A stretch of 64,000 bases of DNA, from contig JABACO010000001.1 in assembly GCA_013339895.1 (NCBI GenBank), forward strand, positions 12,261,348-12,325,347, in the 5' to 3' direction. Of the stretch, positions 12,887 through 25,339 are shown piece after piece. How positions within the stretch are numbered: the first letter of the stretch is position 1; each line of letters opens with the position of its first letter. A program made the translations under genes and the position numbers. The notes under the pieces are model-generated. The model saw only the letters and a program-made list of their open reading frames with translations, was not told the origin of the DNA and did no database searches. This DNA is from Ephydatia muelleri. Its lineage: Eukaryota > Porifera > Demospongiae > Spongillida > Spongillidae.

Positions 12887-13497
12887 TGCCATACACAAAA
12901 CACTAATATGTTGTCTCCGAATGCAACCTACAATCTGTAATATAATCAATATGTTAATAGACACTAACATTTACCTTTATGGATCCAAATAACATACATT
13001 GCAACATTTTCTACAATGGATAAGTTCAAAGACATATAATGGTTCGGTTTCACAATCATTTAAGAAAGCAGTGTAATTACAAGAATTATTAATCAATTTA
13101 TAGCAGAAGTATGAACAACAAAAATCAGTGTAACTTGCATCCAAGTGTAGGTTACGTTTGGTTGAGAGGTGAATTTAATTGCATGAAGTTTAGATTTCAT
13201 TTTTTCTTGTGAAGTCCTGAGAAAAAAATGCACCATTAGGAAGAAATATGTTACTTGAAGGTGGTGGATGTTCGTTAGCAGATACATCTCCATTGTCTCA
13301 AATAGGATTCAAAATGATTGACTTCCAAAATTGATATTCTTCATACTTATGGTATCATGTGACACTCATGCTAACCTAAATTAATGGAAAGCTCACGTGT
13401 TATGAGCATTAATTGTCATGTTGTTCCAAAGATTGTCTTGGAAAGCTGGCTGAAATAATACTGACCAACAACTTGCTGCTCTCTCCTGTCTACACAG
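12887..13497. repeat. Satellite linker block 2
   Basis: Nearly identical to block 1 and offset by exactly 1,980 bases. The array between the two blocks shares the same order of variant units, showing that the pair arose by duplication of a unit of about 2 kb. Confidence 0.85.
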
Positions 13498-15896
13498 ATG
13501 CAACACTAATATGCTGTCTACAACAGGCTACCACAGACCCAACACTAATATGCTGCCTCCTAATGCAACCTACAGTTGCAAAGACCCAACACTAATATGC
13601 TGCCTCCTAATGCAACCTACAGTTGCAAAGACCCAACACTAATATGCTGCCTCCTAATGCAACCTACAGTTGCAAAGACCCAACACTAATATGCTGCCTT
13701 CTAATGCAAACTACAGACTGCAATACACCCAACACTAATATGCTGCCTCCTAATGCAACCTACAGACTGCAATACACCCAACACTAATATACTGCCTCCT
13801 AATGCAACCTACAGTTGCAAAGACCCAACACTAATATGCTGCCTCCTAATGCAACCTACAGTTGCAAAGACCCAACACTAATATGCTGCATCCTAATGCA
13901 ACCTACAGTTGCAAAGACCCAACACTAATATGCTGCCTTCTAATGCAAACTACAGACTGCAATACACCCAACACTAATATGCTGCCTCCTAATGCAACCT
14001 ACAGTTGCAAAGACCCAACACTAATATGCTGCCTCCTAATGCAAACTACAGTTGCAAAGACCCAACACTAATATGCGGCCTCCTAATGCAACTACAGACT
14101 GCAATGCACCCAACACTAATATGCTGCCTACTAATGCAACTTACAGGCTGCCACAGACCCAATACAAATATGCTGCCTCCTAATGCAACCACAGACCCAA
14201 CACTAATATGTTGCCTCCTAATGCAACCTACAGTTGCAAAGACCCAACACTAAAATGTTGCCTCCTAATGCAACCTACAGTTGCAACGACCCAACACTAA
14301 TATGCGGTCTCCTAATGCAACCTACAGACTGCAATGCAATCTACAGGCTGCCACAGACCCAACACAAAGATGCTGCCTCCTAATGCAACCTACAGACCCA
14401 ACACTAATATGTTGCCTCCTAATTTGCAAAGACCGAACACTAATATGCTGCCTTCTAATGCAACCTACAGTTGCAAAGACCCAACACTAAAATGTTGCCT
14501 CCTAATGCAACCTACAGTTGCAATGACCCAACACTAATATGCGGCCTCCTAATGCAACCTACAGACCCAACACTAATATGTTGCCTCCTAATTTGCAAAG
14601 ACCGAACACTAATATGCTGCCTTCTAATGCAACCTACAGTTGCAAAGACCCAACACTAAAATGCTGCCTCCTAATGCAACCTACAGTTGCAACGACCCAA
14701 CACTAATATGCTGCCTACTAATGCAACTTACAGGCTGCCACCTACCCAACACTAATATGCTGCCTCCTAATGCAAACTACAGACCCAACGCTAATATGTT
14801 GCCTCCTAATGCAACCTACAGTTGCAAAGACCCAACACTAATATGCTGCCTTCTAATGCAACCTACAGTTGCAAAGACCCAACACTAATATGTTGCCTCC
14901 TAATGCAACCTACAGTTGCAACGACCCAACACTAATATGCGGCCTCCTAATGCAACCTACAGACTGCAATGCACCCAACACTAATATGCTGGCTACTAAT
15001 GCAAACTACAGACCCAACGCTAATATGTTGCCTCCTAATGCAACCTACAGTTGCAAAGACCCAACACTAATATGCTGCCTTCTAATGCAACCTACAGTTG
15101 CAAAGACCCAACACTAATATGTTGCCTCCTAATGCAACCTACAGACTGCAATACACCCAACACTAATATGCTGCCTCCTAATGCAACCTACAGTTGCAAA
15201 GACCCAACACTAATATGCTGCCTCCTAATGCAACCTACAGTTGCAAAGACCCAACACTAATATGCTGCCTCCTAATGCAACCTACAGTTGCAAAGACCCA
15301 ACACTAATATGCTGCCTCCTAATGCAACCTACAGTTGCAAAGACCCAACACTAATATGCGGCCTCCTAATGCAAACTACAGACCCAACGCTAATATGTTG
15401 CCTCCTAATGCAACCTACAGTTGCAAAGACCCAACACTAATATGCTGCCTTCTAATGCAACCTACAGTTGCAAAGACCCAACACTAATATGTTGCCTCCT
15501 AATGCAACCTACAAACTGCAATACACCCAACACTAATATGCTGCCTCCTAATGCAACCTACAGTTGCAAAGACCCAACACTAATATGCTGCCTCCTAATG
15601 CAACCTACAGTTTCAAAGACCCAACACTAAAATGTTGCCTCCTAATGCAACCTACAGTTGCAACGACCCAACACTAATATGCGGCCTCCTAATGCAACCT
15701 ACAGACTGCAATGCACCCAACACTAATATGCTGCCTACTAATGCAACTTACAGGCTGCCACCTACCCAACACTAATATGCTGCCTACTAATGCAATCTAC
15801 AGGCTGCCACAGACCCAATACAAATATGCTGCCTCCTAATGCAACCTACAGTTGCAAAGACCCAACACTAATATGCGGCCTCCTAATGCAACCTAC

Positions 15897-16500
15897 AGCC
15901 TGCCATACACAAAACACTAATATGTTGTCTCCGAATGCAACCTTCATCTGTAATATATATAGACACTAACAATTACCTTTATGGATCCAAATAACATACA
16001 TTGCAAAATTTTCTACAATGGATAAGTTCAAAGACATATAATGGTTCAATTTCACAATCATTTAAGAAAGAAGTGTAATTACAAGAATTACTATTCATTT
16101 TATAGCAGAAGTATGAACAACAAAAATCAATGTAACTTGCATCCAAGTGTAAGTTACGTTTGGTTGAGAGGTGAATTTAATTGCATGAAGTTTAGATTTC
16201 ATTTTTTCTTGTGAAGTCCTGAGAAAAAAATGCACCATTAGGAAGAAATATGTTACTTGAAGGTGGTGGATGTTCGTTAGAAGATACATCTCCATTGTCT
16301 CAAATAGGATTCAAAATGCTTGACTTCCAAAATTGATATTCTTCATACTTGTGGTATCATGTGACACTCATGCTAACCTAAATTAATGGAAAGCTCACAT
16401 GTTATGAGCATTGATTGTCATGTTGTCCCAAAGATTGTCTTGGAAAGCTGGCTGAAATAATACTTACCAACAACTTGCTGCTCTCTCCAGTCTACACAGA
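15897..16500. repeat. Satellite linker block 3
   Basis: A near-identical copy about 3.0 kb from block 2, with a few substitutions and a small deletion near its left edge. The minus-strand 66-codon frame is retained. Confidence 0.85.
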
Positions 16501-16994
16501 TGCAACACTAATACGCTGTCTACTAACAGGCTGCCACAGACCCAACACTAATATGCTGCCTCCTAATGCAACCTACAGACTGCCAACACTAATATGCTGC
16601 CTACTAATGCAACCTACAGTTGCAAAGACCCAACACTAATATGCTGCAACATACAGACTGCAATACACCCAACACTAATATGCTGCCTTCTAATGCAAAC
16701 TACAGTTGCAAAGACCCAACACTAAAATGTTGCCTCCTAATGCAACCTACAGACTGCAATACACCCAACACTTATGCTGCCTCCTAATGCAACCTACAGA
16801 CTGCAATACACCCAACACTAATATGCTGCCTCCTAATGCAACCTACAGTTGCAAAGACCCAACACTAGAATGTTGCCTCCTAATGCAACTTACAGACTGC
16901 AATAGACCCAACACTAATATGCTGCCTCCTAATGCAACCTACAGATTGCAAAAACCCAACGCTAATATGCTGCCTCCTAATGCAAGCTACAGCT

Positions 16995-17608
16995 TGCCAT
17001 ACACCCAACACTGATATGTTGTCTCCTAATGCAACCAACATCTGTAATATAATCAATATGTATATAGACGCTAACAATTACCTTTATGGAGCCAAATAGC
17101 ATAATTTTCTACAATGGATAAGTTCAAAGAAATATAATGGTTTGATTTCACAATCATTTAAGAAAGCAGTGTAATTACAAGAATTATTAATCATTTTATA
17201 GCACTAGTTTGAACAACAAAAATCAATGTAACTTGCATCCAAGTGTCAGTTACTTTTGGTTGAGAGGTGAATTTAATTGCATGAAGTTTAGATTTCTTTT
17301 TTTAATTTCATTCATGTAAAGTCCAGAGAAAAAAATGCACCATTAGGAAGAAATATGTTACTTGAAGGTGGTGGGTGTTCGTTAGCAGATATATCTACAT
17401 TGTCTCAAATAGGATTTAAAATGCTTGAGTTCCACAAATGATATTCTTCATACTTGTGGTATCATGTGACACTCATGTTTACCTAGATTAATGGAAAGCT
17501 CACTTGTAATGAGCATTGATTGTCGTGTTGTCCCAAAGATTGTCTTGGAAAGCTGGCTGAAATAAAACTTACCAACAAGTTGCTGCTTTCTCCTGTCTAC
17601 AAAGATGC
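16995..17608. repeat. Satellite linker block 4 (diverged)
   Basis: The same order of sequence as blocks 1-3, but with more substitutions and indels. The 66-codon frame is interrupted, arguing against coding selection. Confidence 0.8.
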
Positions 17609-17974
17609 AACACTAGTATGCCTCCTAATGCAACCTACATGCTGCCACAGTCCCAAAAGTAATATGCTGGCTCCTAAAGCAACCTACAGGCTGTCACAGA
17701 CTAAAACTAATATGCTGCATTGTAATGCTACCTACATGTGCAGGCTGCAAAGACCCAACACTAATATGCTGCCTCCTAATGCAACCTACAGGCTGCAATA
17801 CAACAAAAACTAATTCACTGCCTCCTAATGCAACCGACAGGCTGCCACAGACCCAACACTAATAAGCTGCCTCCTAATGCAACCGACAGGCTGCCACAGA
17901 CCCAACACTAATATGCTGCCTCCTAATGCAACCAACCAGCTGCAATACAACAGACACTAATACGCTGCCACCTA

Positions 17975-18480
17975 ATGCAACCTACAATCTGCAATATACT
18001 CAGTACATATAGACAATAACAATTGCCTTTATGGAGCCAAATAACATACAATGCAACATTTTCTACAATGGATACATTCAATAAAAATCATGGTTTGAGT
18101 TCACAATCATTCAAGAAAGCTGTGTAATTGCAAGAATTATTATTTATATTATAGCAATGAACAATAATAATGAATGTAATCTGCATTCAAGTATAGGTTA
18201 CTTTTGGTTGAGAAGTAAATTTAATTGCACGAAGTTTTGTATTTAAATTGCTTCTACTTGTTTCTTTGTTCTCTTTTCATTTATATAAAGTGGAGATACA
18301 AAATGCATTATTAGAAAGAAATCTGTTACTTGAGTTCAACAAATGTGACACTCTTGCTAGCCTAGATTAATGGAAAGCTGATCATTGATTGCCATGTTGT
18401 CCCAAAGATTGTCTTGGAAAGCTGGCTGAAATAATGCTTACCAACAACTTGCTGCTTTCTCCTGTCTACAAAGATGCAAC
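17975..18480. repeat. Satellite linker block 5 (most diverged)
   Basis: Recognisable over TTTATGGAGCCAAATAACAT to TTGCTGCTTTCTCCTGTCTA, with several deletions. It marks the older right edge of the array. Confidence 0.75.
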
Positions 18481-18804
18481 ACTTAAATGCTGCCTCCTAA
18501 TGCAATCTACAGTTGCAAAGACCCAACACTAATATGCTGCCTCCTAATGCACCTACAGTTGCAAAGACCCAACACTAATATGCTGCCTCTCAATGTAACC
18601 GCCACAGACCCAACACTAATATGCTGCCTGACCTCCTAATGCAACCTACAGGCTGCAAAGTCCCAAGTTTGACATTCAGAAACATTCAAGAAAACATGCA
18701 GTGTAATTACCAAAATTATTAAATACTCTAGTACTATTTTGAACACCAAAAATCAATGTGACGTACATCCTTGCTTTGTACTCGCAAAAGTCAGCCTGAC
18801 ATAC

Positions 18805-19146
18805 CTTTGACACGAGCTGGGAACGAAAGAATGACCATGTGTACTTCCAGCCTTGTTCCCTGTCGCGTACGCTATATATGAGGCCCCTCTTGCTCGCTAC
18901 TGATACATACGCGGAAGCGCCCGCAAAATCCATACGTGCAGTCGGAAATTGGCCACAAATTAAACGCATTAAATTTACCCATAGTCGTATAGTCGCGTTC
19001 ATGATCATTATAATGCAAATGTAAACGAGGACACACATACCTTTCCTTGTATCTAACATTGGTCGAATGGGGTCGATACGCTCCTTTTTTTGTCGCACGT
19101 AGAGTGAGCGAAGCAGGTAGCTTGGGTGCAGCGATATTTGCGGCAT
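18805..19146 (-). CDS. Candidate two-exon hypothetical gene fragment
   Basis: On the minus strand, an ATG at 19,146 opens a 106-base exon (19,146-19,041) ending at a GTATGT donor in phase 1. A second exon (18,899-18,805) starts after an AG and ends at another GTATGT donor, and it is open only in the matching phase. The joined frame is basic (contains RQKKERIDPIRP and SKRGLIYSVRDREQ), which looks like real protein. No downstream exon was found before the satellite array, so the gene is incomplete or truncated by it. Family not recognised. Confidence 0.35.
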
Positions 19147-19705
19147 AATTTACAAACGAGAGCACTCTCCAGGCTATTACTGGGCCCACAGTATAGCATC
19201 ACCAAGCCAGCGAATAATGAGATATGATGCTACCTGCAATACTTGTAAGTGTTCCTGCTGCGCACGCGCAAGAGCAAAACGGGCGGCAACAGCAGTTAGT
19301 GGGTCGGGAACGAGTGTATTAATGACCAGCAGTTAGTGGGTAGTGTATTAATGACCAATTGCTACGCGAAGTGGTGGACGATCTACTTATAACCTAGCCT
19401 TTCTTAAACATGTCGGAACATCGATGAGTACTGACAGAGATAGTATATTATCCCTTGTACTGATTATACATGTTAAGTGGTATGCGCATGCCATTTTAGG
19501 ATCTCATTGTGGCGTTCAGCTGCATCTCATTTCGTGTACGTATGAGGCCCGCAAAAAAAAAAAAAAAAAAACGAAAAAAAAAAACGTGCTCTGTCGCCCT
19601 AATTGATTGCTTTTTACACACTGCAGTCTTAAGCTGAACACGATACTTGGGAGGACATAGCCAGGCTGTTCGTAACTGCAGACTGTAACTGTGCAGGTAC
19701 GCAGC

Positions 19706-19710
<5 letters not shown>

Positions 19711-19788
<78 letters not shown>

Positions 19789-19880
19789 GCGTGTGCGTGT
19801 GCGTGTGCGTGTGCGTGTGCGTGTGCGTGTGCTGTGCGTGTGCGTGTGCGTGTGCGTGTGTGTGTGTGCATGTGTGTGTG
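19711..19880. repeat. Long (GT)n / (GTGTGC)n microsatellite
   Basis: About 70 bases of pure GT, then a GTGTGC-type hexamer tract, then GT again. It is preceded by an A-rich run at about 19,553-19,585. The Cys-Val and His-Thr open frames are artefacts. Confidence 0.95.
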
Positions 19881-20276
19881 CTGCTGAGACCTGGGTATCA
19901 ATGATGGTGATTTGAAGCACCTTGCACAGGTCATGACTTGTCCTGTTTTGAGATGTCACTCTACTAAACCAGTATCCGAGTGGGTTCCTGGGATGGGACG
20001 GGGAGGAGGAAGTGGGGGAGGGGGATATCATTGTGTCTGTTTTGTATGGGGTATGTTTTTGTTTAGGGTGTATGGTTCAATAATGGATTAAGCCAATTGC
20101 CTCTCTTTGTCTCTCCCCTTCTCTGACCAAACCTCTTTCTGCCACACCTCTTAACCAGGCGAGGTGCTTCAGGTCACCTAGCTCCTCCTACTGCTGCTTA
20201 GGACGATGCGTGGGAGACGAATACATGCAAAGATGGTTTCTAAGCACTGTTGGTCAGTAATTTCCACCAGGGCCAG

Positions 20277-21405
20277 GGGTCTAGTGGAGGAGTAGCACCA
20301 GAGGTCTAGTGGAGGAGTAGCACCAGGGGTTTAGTGGAGGTGTAGCACCAGGGTCTAGTGGAGGTGTAGCACCAGGGGTCTAGTGGAGGCGTAGCACCAG
20401 GGGTCTAGTGGAGGTATAGCACCAGGGGTCTAGTGGAAGTGTAGCACCAGGGGTCTAGTGGACATGTAGCACCAGGGGTCTAGTGGAGGTGTAGACCCTC
20501 TAATTGTAAGACAACATTGTAGCGTCCATAAATTATACTTTCAGTTGGTTGGCCGCAATGCTCGCATGTACTTGCCTTCCTATAATTGTGCCCATCCTTT
20601 TCATCTCTATGACAACACAATTTAATTGGAGTGCATCATCAACCAGCTTGATGGTGACATTATTACAATGGAATGAGCTGTATTGCATTGCTGTATGATG
20701 GGCAGGTTGAGCAGCCTGACAACTAGGAACATGTGCTATCAATAATTGGTAGGAAGGTTAAGAAATCTTCAGTATCTAGTGGACATGTAGCACCAGGGGT
20801 CTAGTGGAGGTGTAGCACCAGGGGTCTAGTGGAGGTGTTGCACCAGGGTCTAGTGGAGGTGTAGCACCAAGGGTCTAGTGGAGGTGTAGCACCAGGGGTC
20901 TAGTGAAGGTGTAGCACCAGGGGTCTAGTGGAGGTGTTGCACCAAGGGTCTAGTGGAGGTGTAGCACCAGGGGTCTAGTGGAAGTATAGCACCAGGGGTC
21001 TAGTGGAGGTGTAGCACCAGGGGTCTAGTGGAGGTGTAGCACCAGGGGTCTGTGAAGGTGTAGCACCAGGGGTCTAGTGAAGGTGTAGCACCAGAGGTCT
21101 AGTGGAGGTGTAGAACCACAGGTCTAGTGGAGGTGTAGACCCTCTAATTGTAAGACAGCATTGTAGCGTCCATAAATTATACTTTCAGTTGGTTGGCTGC
21201 AATGCATGTACTTGCCTCCTATAATTGTGCCCATCCTTTTCATCTCTATGACAACACAATTTAATTGGAGTGCATCATCAACCAGCTTGATGGTGACATT
21301 ATTACAATGGAATGAGCTGTATTGCAGTGCTGTATGATGGGCAGGTTGAGCAGCCTGAAAACTAGGAACATGTGCTATCAATCATTGGTAGGAAATCTTC
21401 AGTAT
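20277..21405. repeat. 25-bp minisatellite with duplicated spacer
   Basis: The unit is CACCAGGGGTCTAGTGGAGG plus TGTAG (25 bp). Two arrays (about 20,277-20,500 and 20,777-21,135) are each followed by the same about 265-bp spacer (CCCTCTAATTGTAAGACA ... AATCTTCAGTATC). This makes a two-copy higher-order repeat. The spacers differ by a few substitutions and short indels. Confidence 0.9.
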
Positions 21406-21971
21406 CATTAATAGTCACAGCAAGGACAACAACGTACATACGTTGTACATACACCTGCCGTGGGGTGGGGTACACTTCACACAGGACATTCTAACCATAC
21501 GCTATTAAAGCGCTTTGCATAGTCATGGGGCTTCTCTCCCTGCTGCAGTCGGAGTACATGGTTTGCTGTGGGCTTCTGAGTGAACCTTGACCCTTTATGC
21601 TGGCTGGTCACCATGTGCTGCACACTCTTCAAAACTCGCCAACAGGGAGCAGGAGTGTGCTGGTTGGTGTGTTGAACCCTGCTGCAACTCTGTTGGTCGT
21701 TGTTTTTAGTTGCGCTGAGTGTGCTGAGTGTATATGGACAGCAGGACTCCGTACCCACGCAGGCAGACATAACACGAGTCTGGGTACGAGACTACCTGTG
21801 ATGATAATTAATTACCCAATTTGGCCAACTTCGTGATAAGCACGTGCACTCCCGTTGACTAAACGTATACACTCAGCAACTCGCAAGGTAACATAAAATC
21901 ATATTCGCACCACTCCAGCCCCATTTCAGCGGTGTGATCGATCGGCCATCATCCTTCTCATTGAAGCCGCA

Positions 21972-23470
21972 ATGACTCAGCACCTGATGTACACCGAGCC
22001 TCCCCCCGTTCCCGAAGGAGCGGCCCTGCGCTTGTACAGCTGCCCCATCTGCCCCTACGCAGAGGTGAGGCGCCTGCACGCATCCTGCTGCTCTCTCGCA
22101 ACGTGCGCTCTTGAAACGTCTTTATTATTTATTTATTTATTTTTGCAGCGAGTTCGTCTGATCCTGGCCCTGAAGAACGTCCCTTACGACGAGGTTAACA
22201 TCCACCTCTCTGCCCAGCCGGACTGGTTCACGACTCGGGTCAACCGGTACCATGAGGTCCCCGTCGCCGAAGTCAACGGAAAGCTGATCCGCGAATCTCT
22301 TATCATCTTCGGTGAGTAGCTCCGCCCCCAACTCTATATTTCCGCCTCCGGTCTTAATTGTTAACACACCCGCGGGACTGGCGTGAGCTATAACGTTTGT
22401 GCCAAGCCAGTGGTGAGGTCTTATTTCATTGTTATTATTTTGTGGTTTTCTGTTACAGATTACATAGATCAGGTGTTTGGAGGTGGCAGTTCTTTGTGGC
22501 CCACTGACCCTTATCTGAAGGCCAAGGCCAGACTGATCCTCACTGACTTCGGAAACAACGTATGTTGTACTTATTTCTGTTGCTGCATTGCTTCAGCCCT
22601 CTCGTCTCATCTCAGTTCATTGGCGCCTGGTATGGCATGTACCGAGGTAGTCCCGATCAGGAAACACTGGACAACTTCAAGAGATTCCTGAAGGAGTTGG
22701 AGGATATTATCCAGGAGAATGGAAACAAGTTCTTCCAGGCTGGCGACACTCCTGGGGCAGTAGACTTCCTTATATGGCCATGGTTTGAGCGCATTGGAGC
22801 CCTAAAGCTCCTGAACCCTGGTGAGAGACTAGTTCTTCCACCCCTCCTCCTCCCTTCCCTCCTCCCTCCCCTCCCCTCCCCTCCTCCTCCCTTCCCTCCT
22901 CCCTCCCCTCCCCTCCTCCTCCCTTCCCTCCTCCCTCCCCTCCCCTCCCCTCCTCCTCCCTTCCCTCCTCCTCACTCCCCTCCTCCCTCCCCTCCTCCAT
23001 CCTTCCTCCCTCCCCTCCCTCCTCCTCCCTCCCCTCCTCCTCCCTCCCCTCCTCCCTCTCCTCCCTCCTCCTCCTCCCTCTCCTCCTCCCCTCCTCCCTC
23101 TCCTCCCTCCCCCTCCTCCCTCCCCACCTCCCTCCCCTCCTCCTCCCTCTCCTCCCTCCCCTCCACTTCCTACTCCCCTATCCTCCTCCCTCTCCTCCTC
23201 TCCTACCATCCTACCATACCACTAGCATTGCAATGACCCCTCTCTTTTCCTCCGCTAACAGAAGCCACAACCTTCCTCTCTGAATCAAACTATCCAATCC
23301 TTTTCGGCTGGATATCTCGCATGAAAGAGGTGGAGGCAGTCAAGAGAGTTGCCCTTCCTGACTCCGCCCACTTTGGCTTCTACAAAGGGTATGTGGGAAC
23401 AGGGCAGCACGACTATGGAGTTGCAGACATCAGTGGAAAGGGCATCACTGTCTATGCTAAGGAGAAGTAG
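21972..23470 (+). CDS. GSTO: Omega-class glutathione S-transferase (5 exons)
   Basis: Exons are 21,972-22,064, 22,149-22,311, 22,459-22,559, 22,616-22,820 and 23,262-23,470. All borders are GT-AG with consistent phases, giving 256 residues, close to the usual omega GST length (about 240). The N-terminal thioredoxin-like domain has the catalytic-Cys motif SCPICPYAERVR (residues 23-34), characteristic of omega rather than Ser/Tyr GSTs. It also has EVPVAEVNGKLIRES, which carries the cis-Pro and the glutathione-binding E-S pair. Exons 4-5 form the all-alpha C-terminal domain (GAVDFLIWPWFERI). Omega GSTs catalyse glutathione-dependent thiol transfer and dehydroascorbate reduction in the cytosol; this is family knowledge. 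Intron 4 is filled by a C/T-rich repeat. The protein is complete and appears functional. Confidence 0.93.
22838..23215. repeat. Polypyrimidine (CTCCTCCCT)n tract in GST intron 4
   Basis: About 380 bases of almost pure C/T on the coding strand between exons 4 and 5. Pro/Leu/Ser-rich and Glu/Gly-rich open frames over it are artefacts. Such tracts can form H-DNA, which is inference. Confidence 0.9.
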
Positions 23471-23595
23471 GCCCTCCCCTTGGGACTGCCTTATGCTGTA
23501 GTAGGCACTGTTCTCAAATGTACATGTATTGTTTTGCCATGTGAATTTGAATTATGTACTTCCATTGCTGAAGTTATTGACATTACCCTTGTGTG

Positions 23596-23790
23596 GGTTG
23601 TGTGTGGGGGTGTGTGTTTGTGTGTGGGTGTGTCTGTGTGTATGTGTGTGTGTGGGTGTGTATGTGTGTATGAAATTTGCAGCAGCAGATGTAAGACCTG
23701 ATGCACCACTTTGCTCGAGGTTCTCAGTGTGTGTGTGTGTGTGTGCATGCGTGGGATTGTGTGTCAGTGTCTGTGTCTGTGTACTGTATG
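23596..23790. repeat. GT-rich microsatellites 3' of GST
   Basis: Two GT/GTGG tracts (about 23,596-23,670 and 23,728-23,790) downstream of the GST stop codon. Confidence 0.85.
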
Positions 23791-24599
23791 TTGTAGCGAC
23801 AACACATAACAGTTTCACCCCTTTCAAAAGAATGCCCTCCCTTGCGGCATGTGTGGAAGCCAATGTGGTCAATGTTACCACTACTGGCTCTGCTCATGTG
23901 GTGGGAACAGTTGAATACCTTCAATGAGTTCCGTAGCGTACATAGGAATTTTTAATGGAACTAGGGTGGGGCACAGAGGTGTGGCCAATATAATATAGGG
24001 GGGTGGGGGGCCTAGGCCATCAGAGACCACTGTGTCGCCCATAGCAATGCATGTGGGAAAAAGCAAGTTTACATCATTTTTTGAACACTGTGGCCTTCTC
24101 ATCAATGTCTATACATGGAAGACGTTGCTCAATGATGATGGATGGTATGTTCATATGTAGCCCCATGCACAGAATGGACAGAGGCAAGTTGACAAGATGA
24201 AGCTTGTAAGGACTCAATGGCCTCCAAAGGTGCACAGCTTAGAGTTACCTGCTGATTGGCAGGCCCATGCAAGTACCTTAGCACCCACCCCTGAGTTGGT
24301 TGTAACCAAAACAGCAGACATCGTGATGCAGCTAGTCTTAGTTGGAAAGCGAACCTGTGCACACTTGTTCCCATCAGACTGCTAGATAGAGAGGAGCTGG
24401 GATATTCCTTCATGTGATGATGATGTCGTTCGAATGTACATGTAGCTGCAATAGCTAGCTCACAGGAAACTGCACTGAATGGATGACTAAATTGATATGA
24501 TTTAATTTATTCCAAGGGAATTCCCCAATTTGCAAGGCGATCCCTTCTTTTTTTGTCTAGTGTTGCAACGGATAGTCTCATTGAGAAGATGCTGACTGT

Positions 24600-25140
24600 G
24601 CATCCCTATTGTTTCACAAATGGTACATTGATGATGGTGTTGTTGCTGGCCCCATTGCGGCCATTGCTCGTGTTCTCACCATTATCCAAGACCGTGGACC
24701 ACCACTTGGCCCTTACATCAACATCGCCAAGTGTGAATTATTCAGTTTAAGTGATCTCAGTACCTTCCCAGATGAGATGAAGCGATCCAATGTGCCCTAC
24801 TTTGAGATCCTGGGGGCTCCCACAGGTGACCTAGTGTTCTGAGCAAAGTTTGTGGCCCAGAAGCAGTCAGAGGCTTCCAAGTTACTTCAGCAGTTGGAAG
24901 CTGTGGGCTCTATCGACCCCCAGGTAGCCTTACTTCTTAGACAATGCGGGAGTTATTGTAGACTGGTGCACCTATCTAGAAATGCTCCACGTCCCCTAGT
25001 TAAGGAGGCCTTTGCCCTGTTTGACGATCGCGTGCAGCAATGCTTCTCAGAATGTACTGCAGTGGATGCTTCTGCCTCCACCTGGCCAGCAGGCACAACT
25101 GATGTGGCTTTTTGCTTAAGACTTGAGAGGGTTTGTAGGG
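24600..25140 (+). pseudogene. Reverse-transcriptase remnant, forward copy
   Basis: The frame carries WYIDDGVVAGP, the YxDD catalytic box of reverse transcriptases, followed by INIAKCELF (the conserved Lys after the box). After an in-frame TGA at about 24,841 come QKQSEASKLLQQLEAV and LLRQCGSYCRLVHL, which match the minus-strand remnant at 26,045-26,630. Upstream RT motifs are in another frame or lost. It is a dead fragment of a non-LTR-like element; endonuclease and RNase H are not seen. Confidence 0.7.
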
Positions 25141-25339
25141 GGAGGATGTGCGGACTAAACACCTTACTGCTATATGGATATACATGTATGTTGTATGTAC
25201 TGTTCGAGGGAGGGGTTGGGGCAAATTGTGTTTGACACCATCCTAAAAATTCCTATGCTGCATCTGATTGATAGGTCTTGCGATTGACTAGACATGCCAA
25301 TGGTATAAGCTGAACTGCAAGTAGCAAAATGGTATTCCC

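Larger units (their letters stand above)
8095..18665. repeat. Giant 47-bp minisatellite with higher-order structure
   Basis: The basic unit is 47 bp: TAATGCAACCTACAGTTGCA, then AAGACCCAACACTAATATGC, then TGCCTCC. Variants replace the middle by GACTGCAATACACCC (49 bp) or by GGCTGCCACAGACCC, and some are shortened. Well over 100 units occur. Arrays of units are broken by about 600-bp linker blocks (separate entries). Linker plus array is repeated, so there is a higher-order period of about 1,980 bp between the first two full linkers. Units differ by scattered substitutions and small indels. Open frames (MLPPNATY..., LICCLLMQPT...) come from reading the repeat in shifted frames and are not genes. 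Each unit contains TGCAAC-CTACA-GTTGCA, an inverted repeat able to form a small hairpin. Confidence 0.95.

Noticed and set aside
8625-15630. Many 60-114 codon open frames in the 47-bp array (NTNMLPPNATY, LICCLLMQPT)
   Set aside because: The unit length is not a multiple of three, so frames shift each unit; these are repeat artefacts in all three frames with no start context or splice logic.
8095-18665. CRISPR-like regular repeats
   Set aside because: Units are contiguous with no unique spacers, and the context is eukaryotic.
19691-19934. Cys-Val and His-Thr poly-dipeptide frames
   Set aside because: Direct translation of a GT microsatellite.
21477-21770. Minus-strand frame with LRLQQGEKPHDYAKRFN, reminiscent of a retroelement gag
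   Set aside because: Only about 25 residues resemble gag, a stop follows at once, and no other element parts are near; too weak to call.
22770-23236. Pro-rich and Glu/Gly-rich frames over GST intron 4
   Set aside because: A C/T tandem tract inside a well-supported intron.
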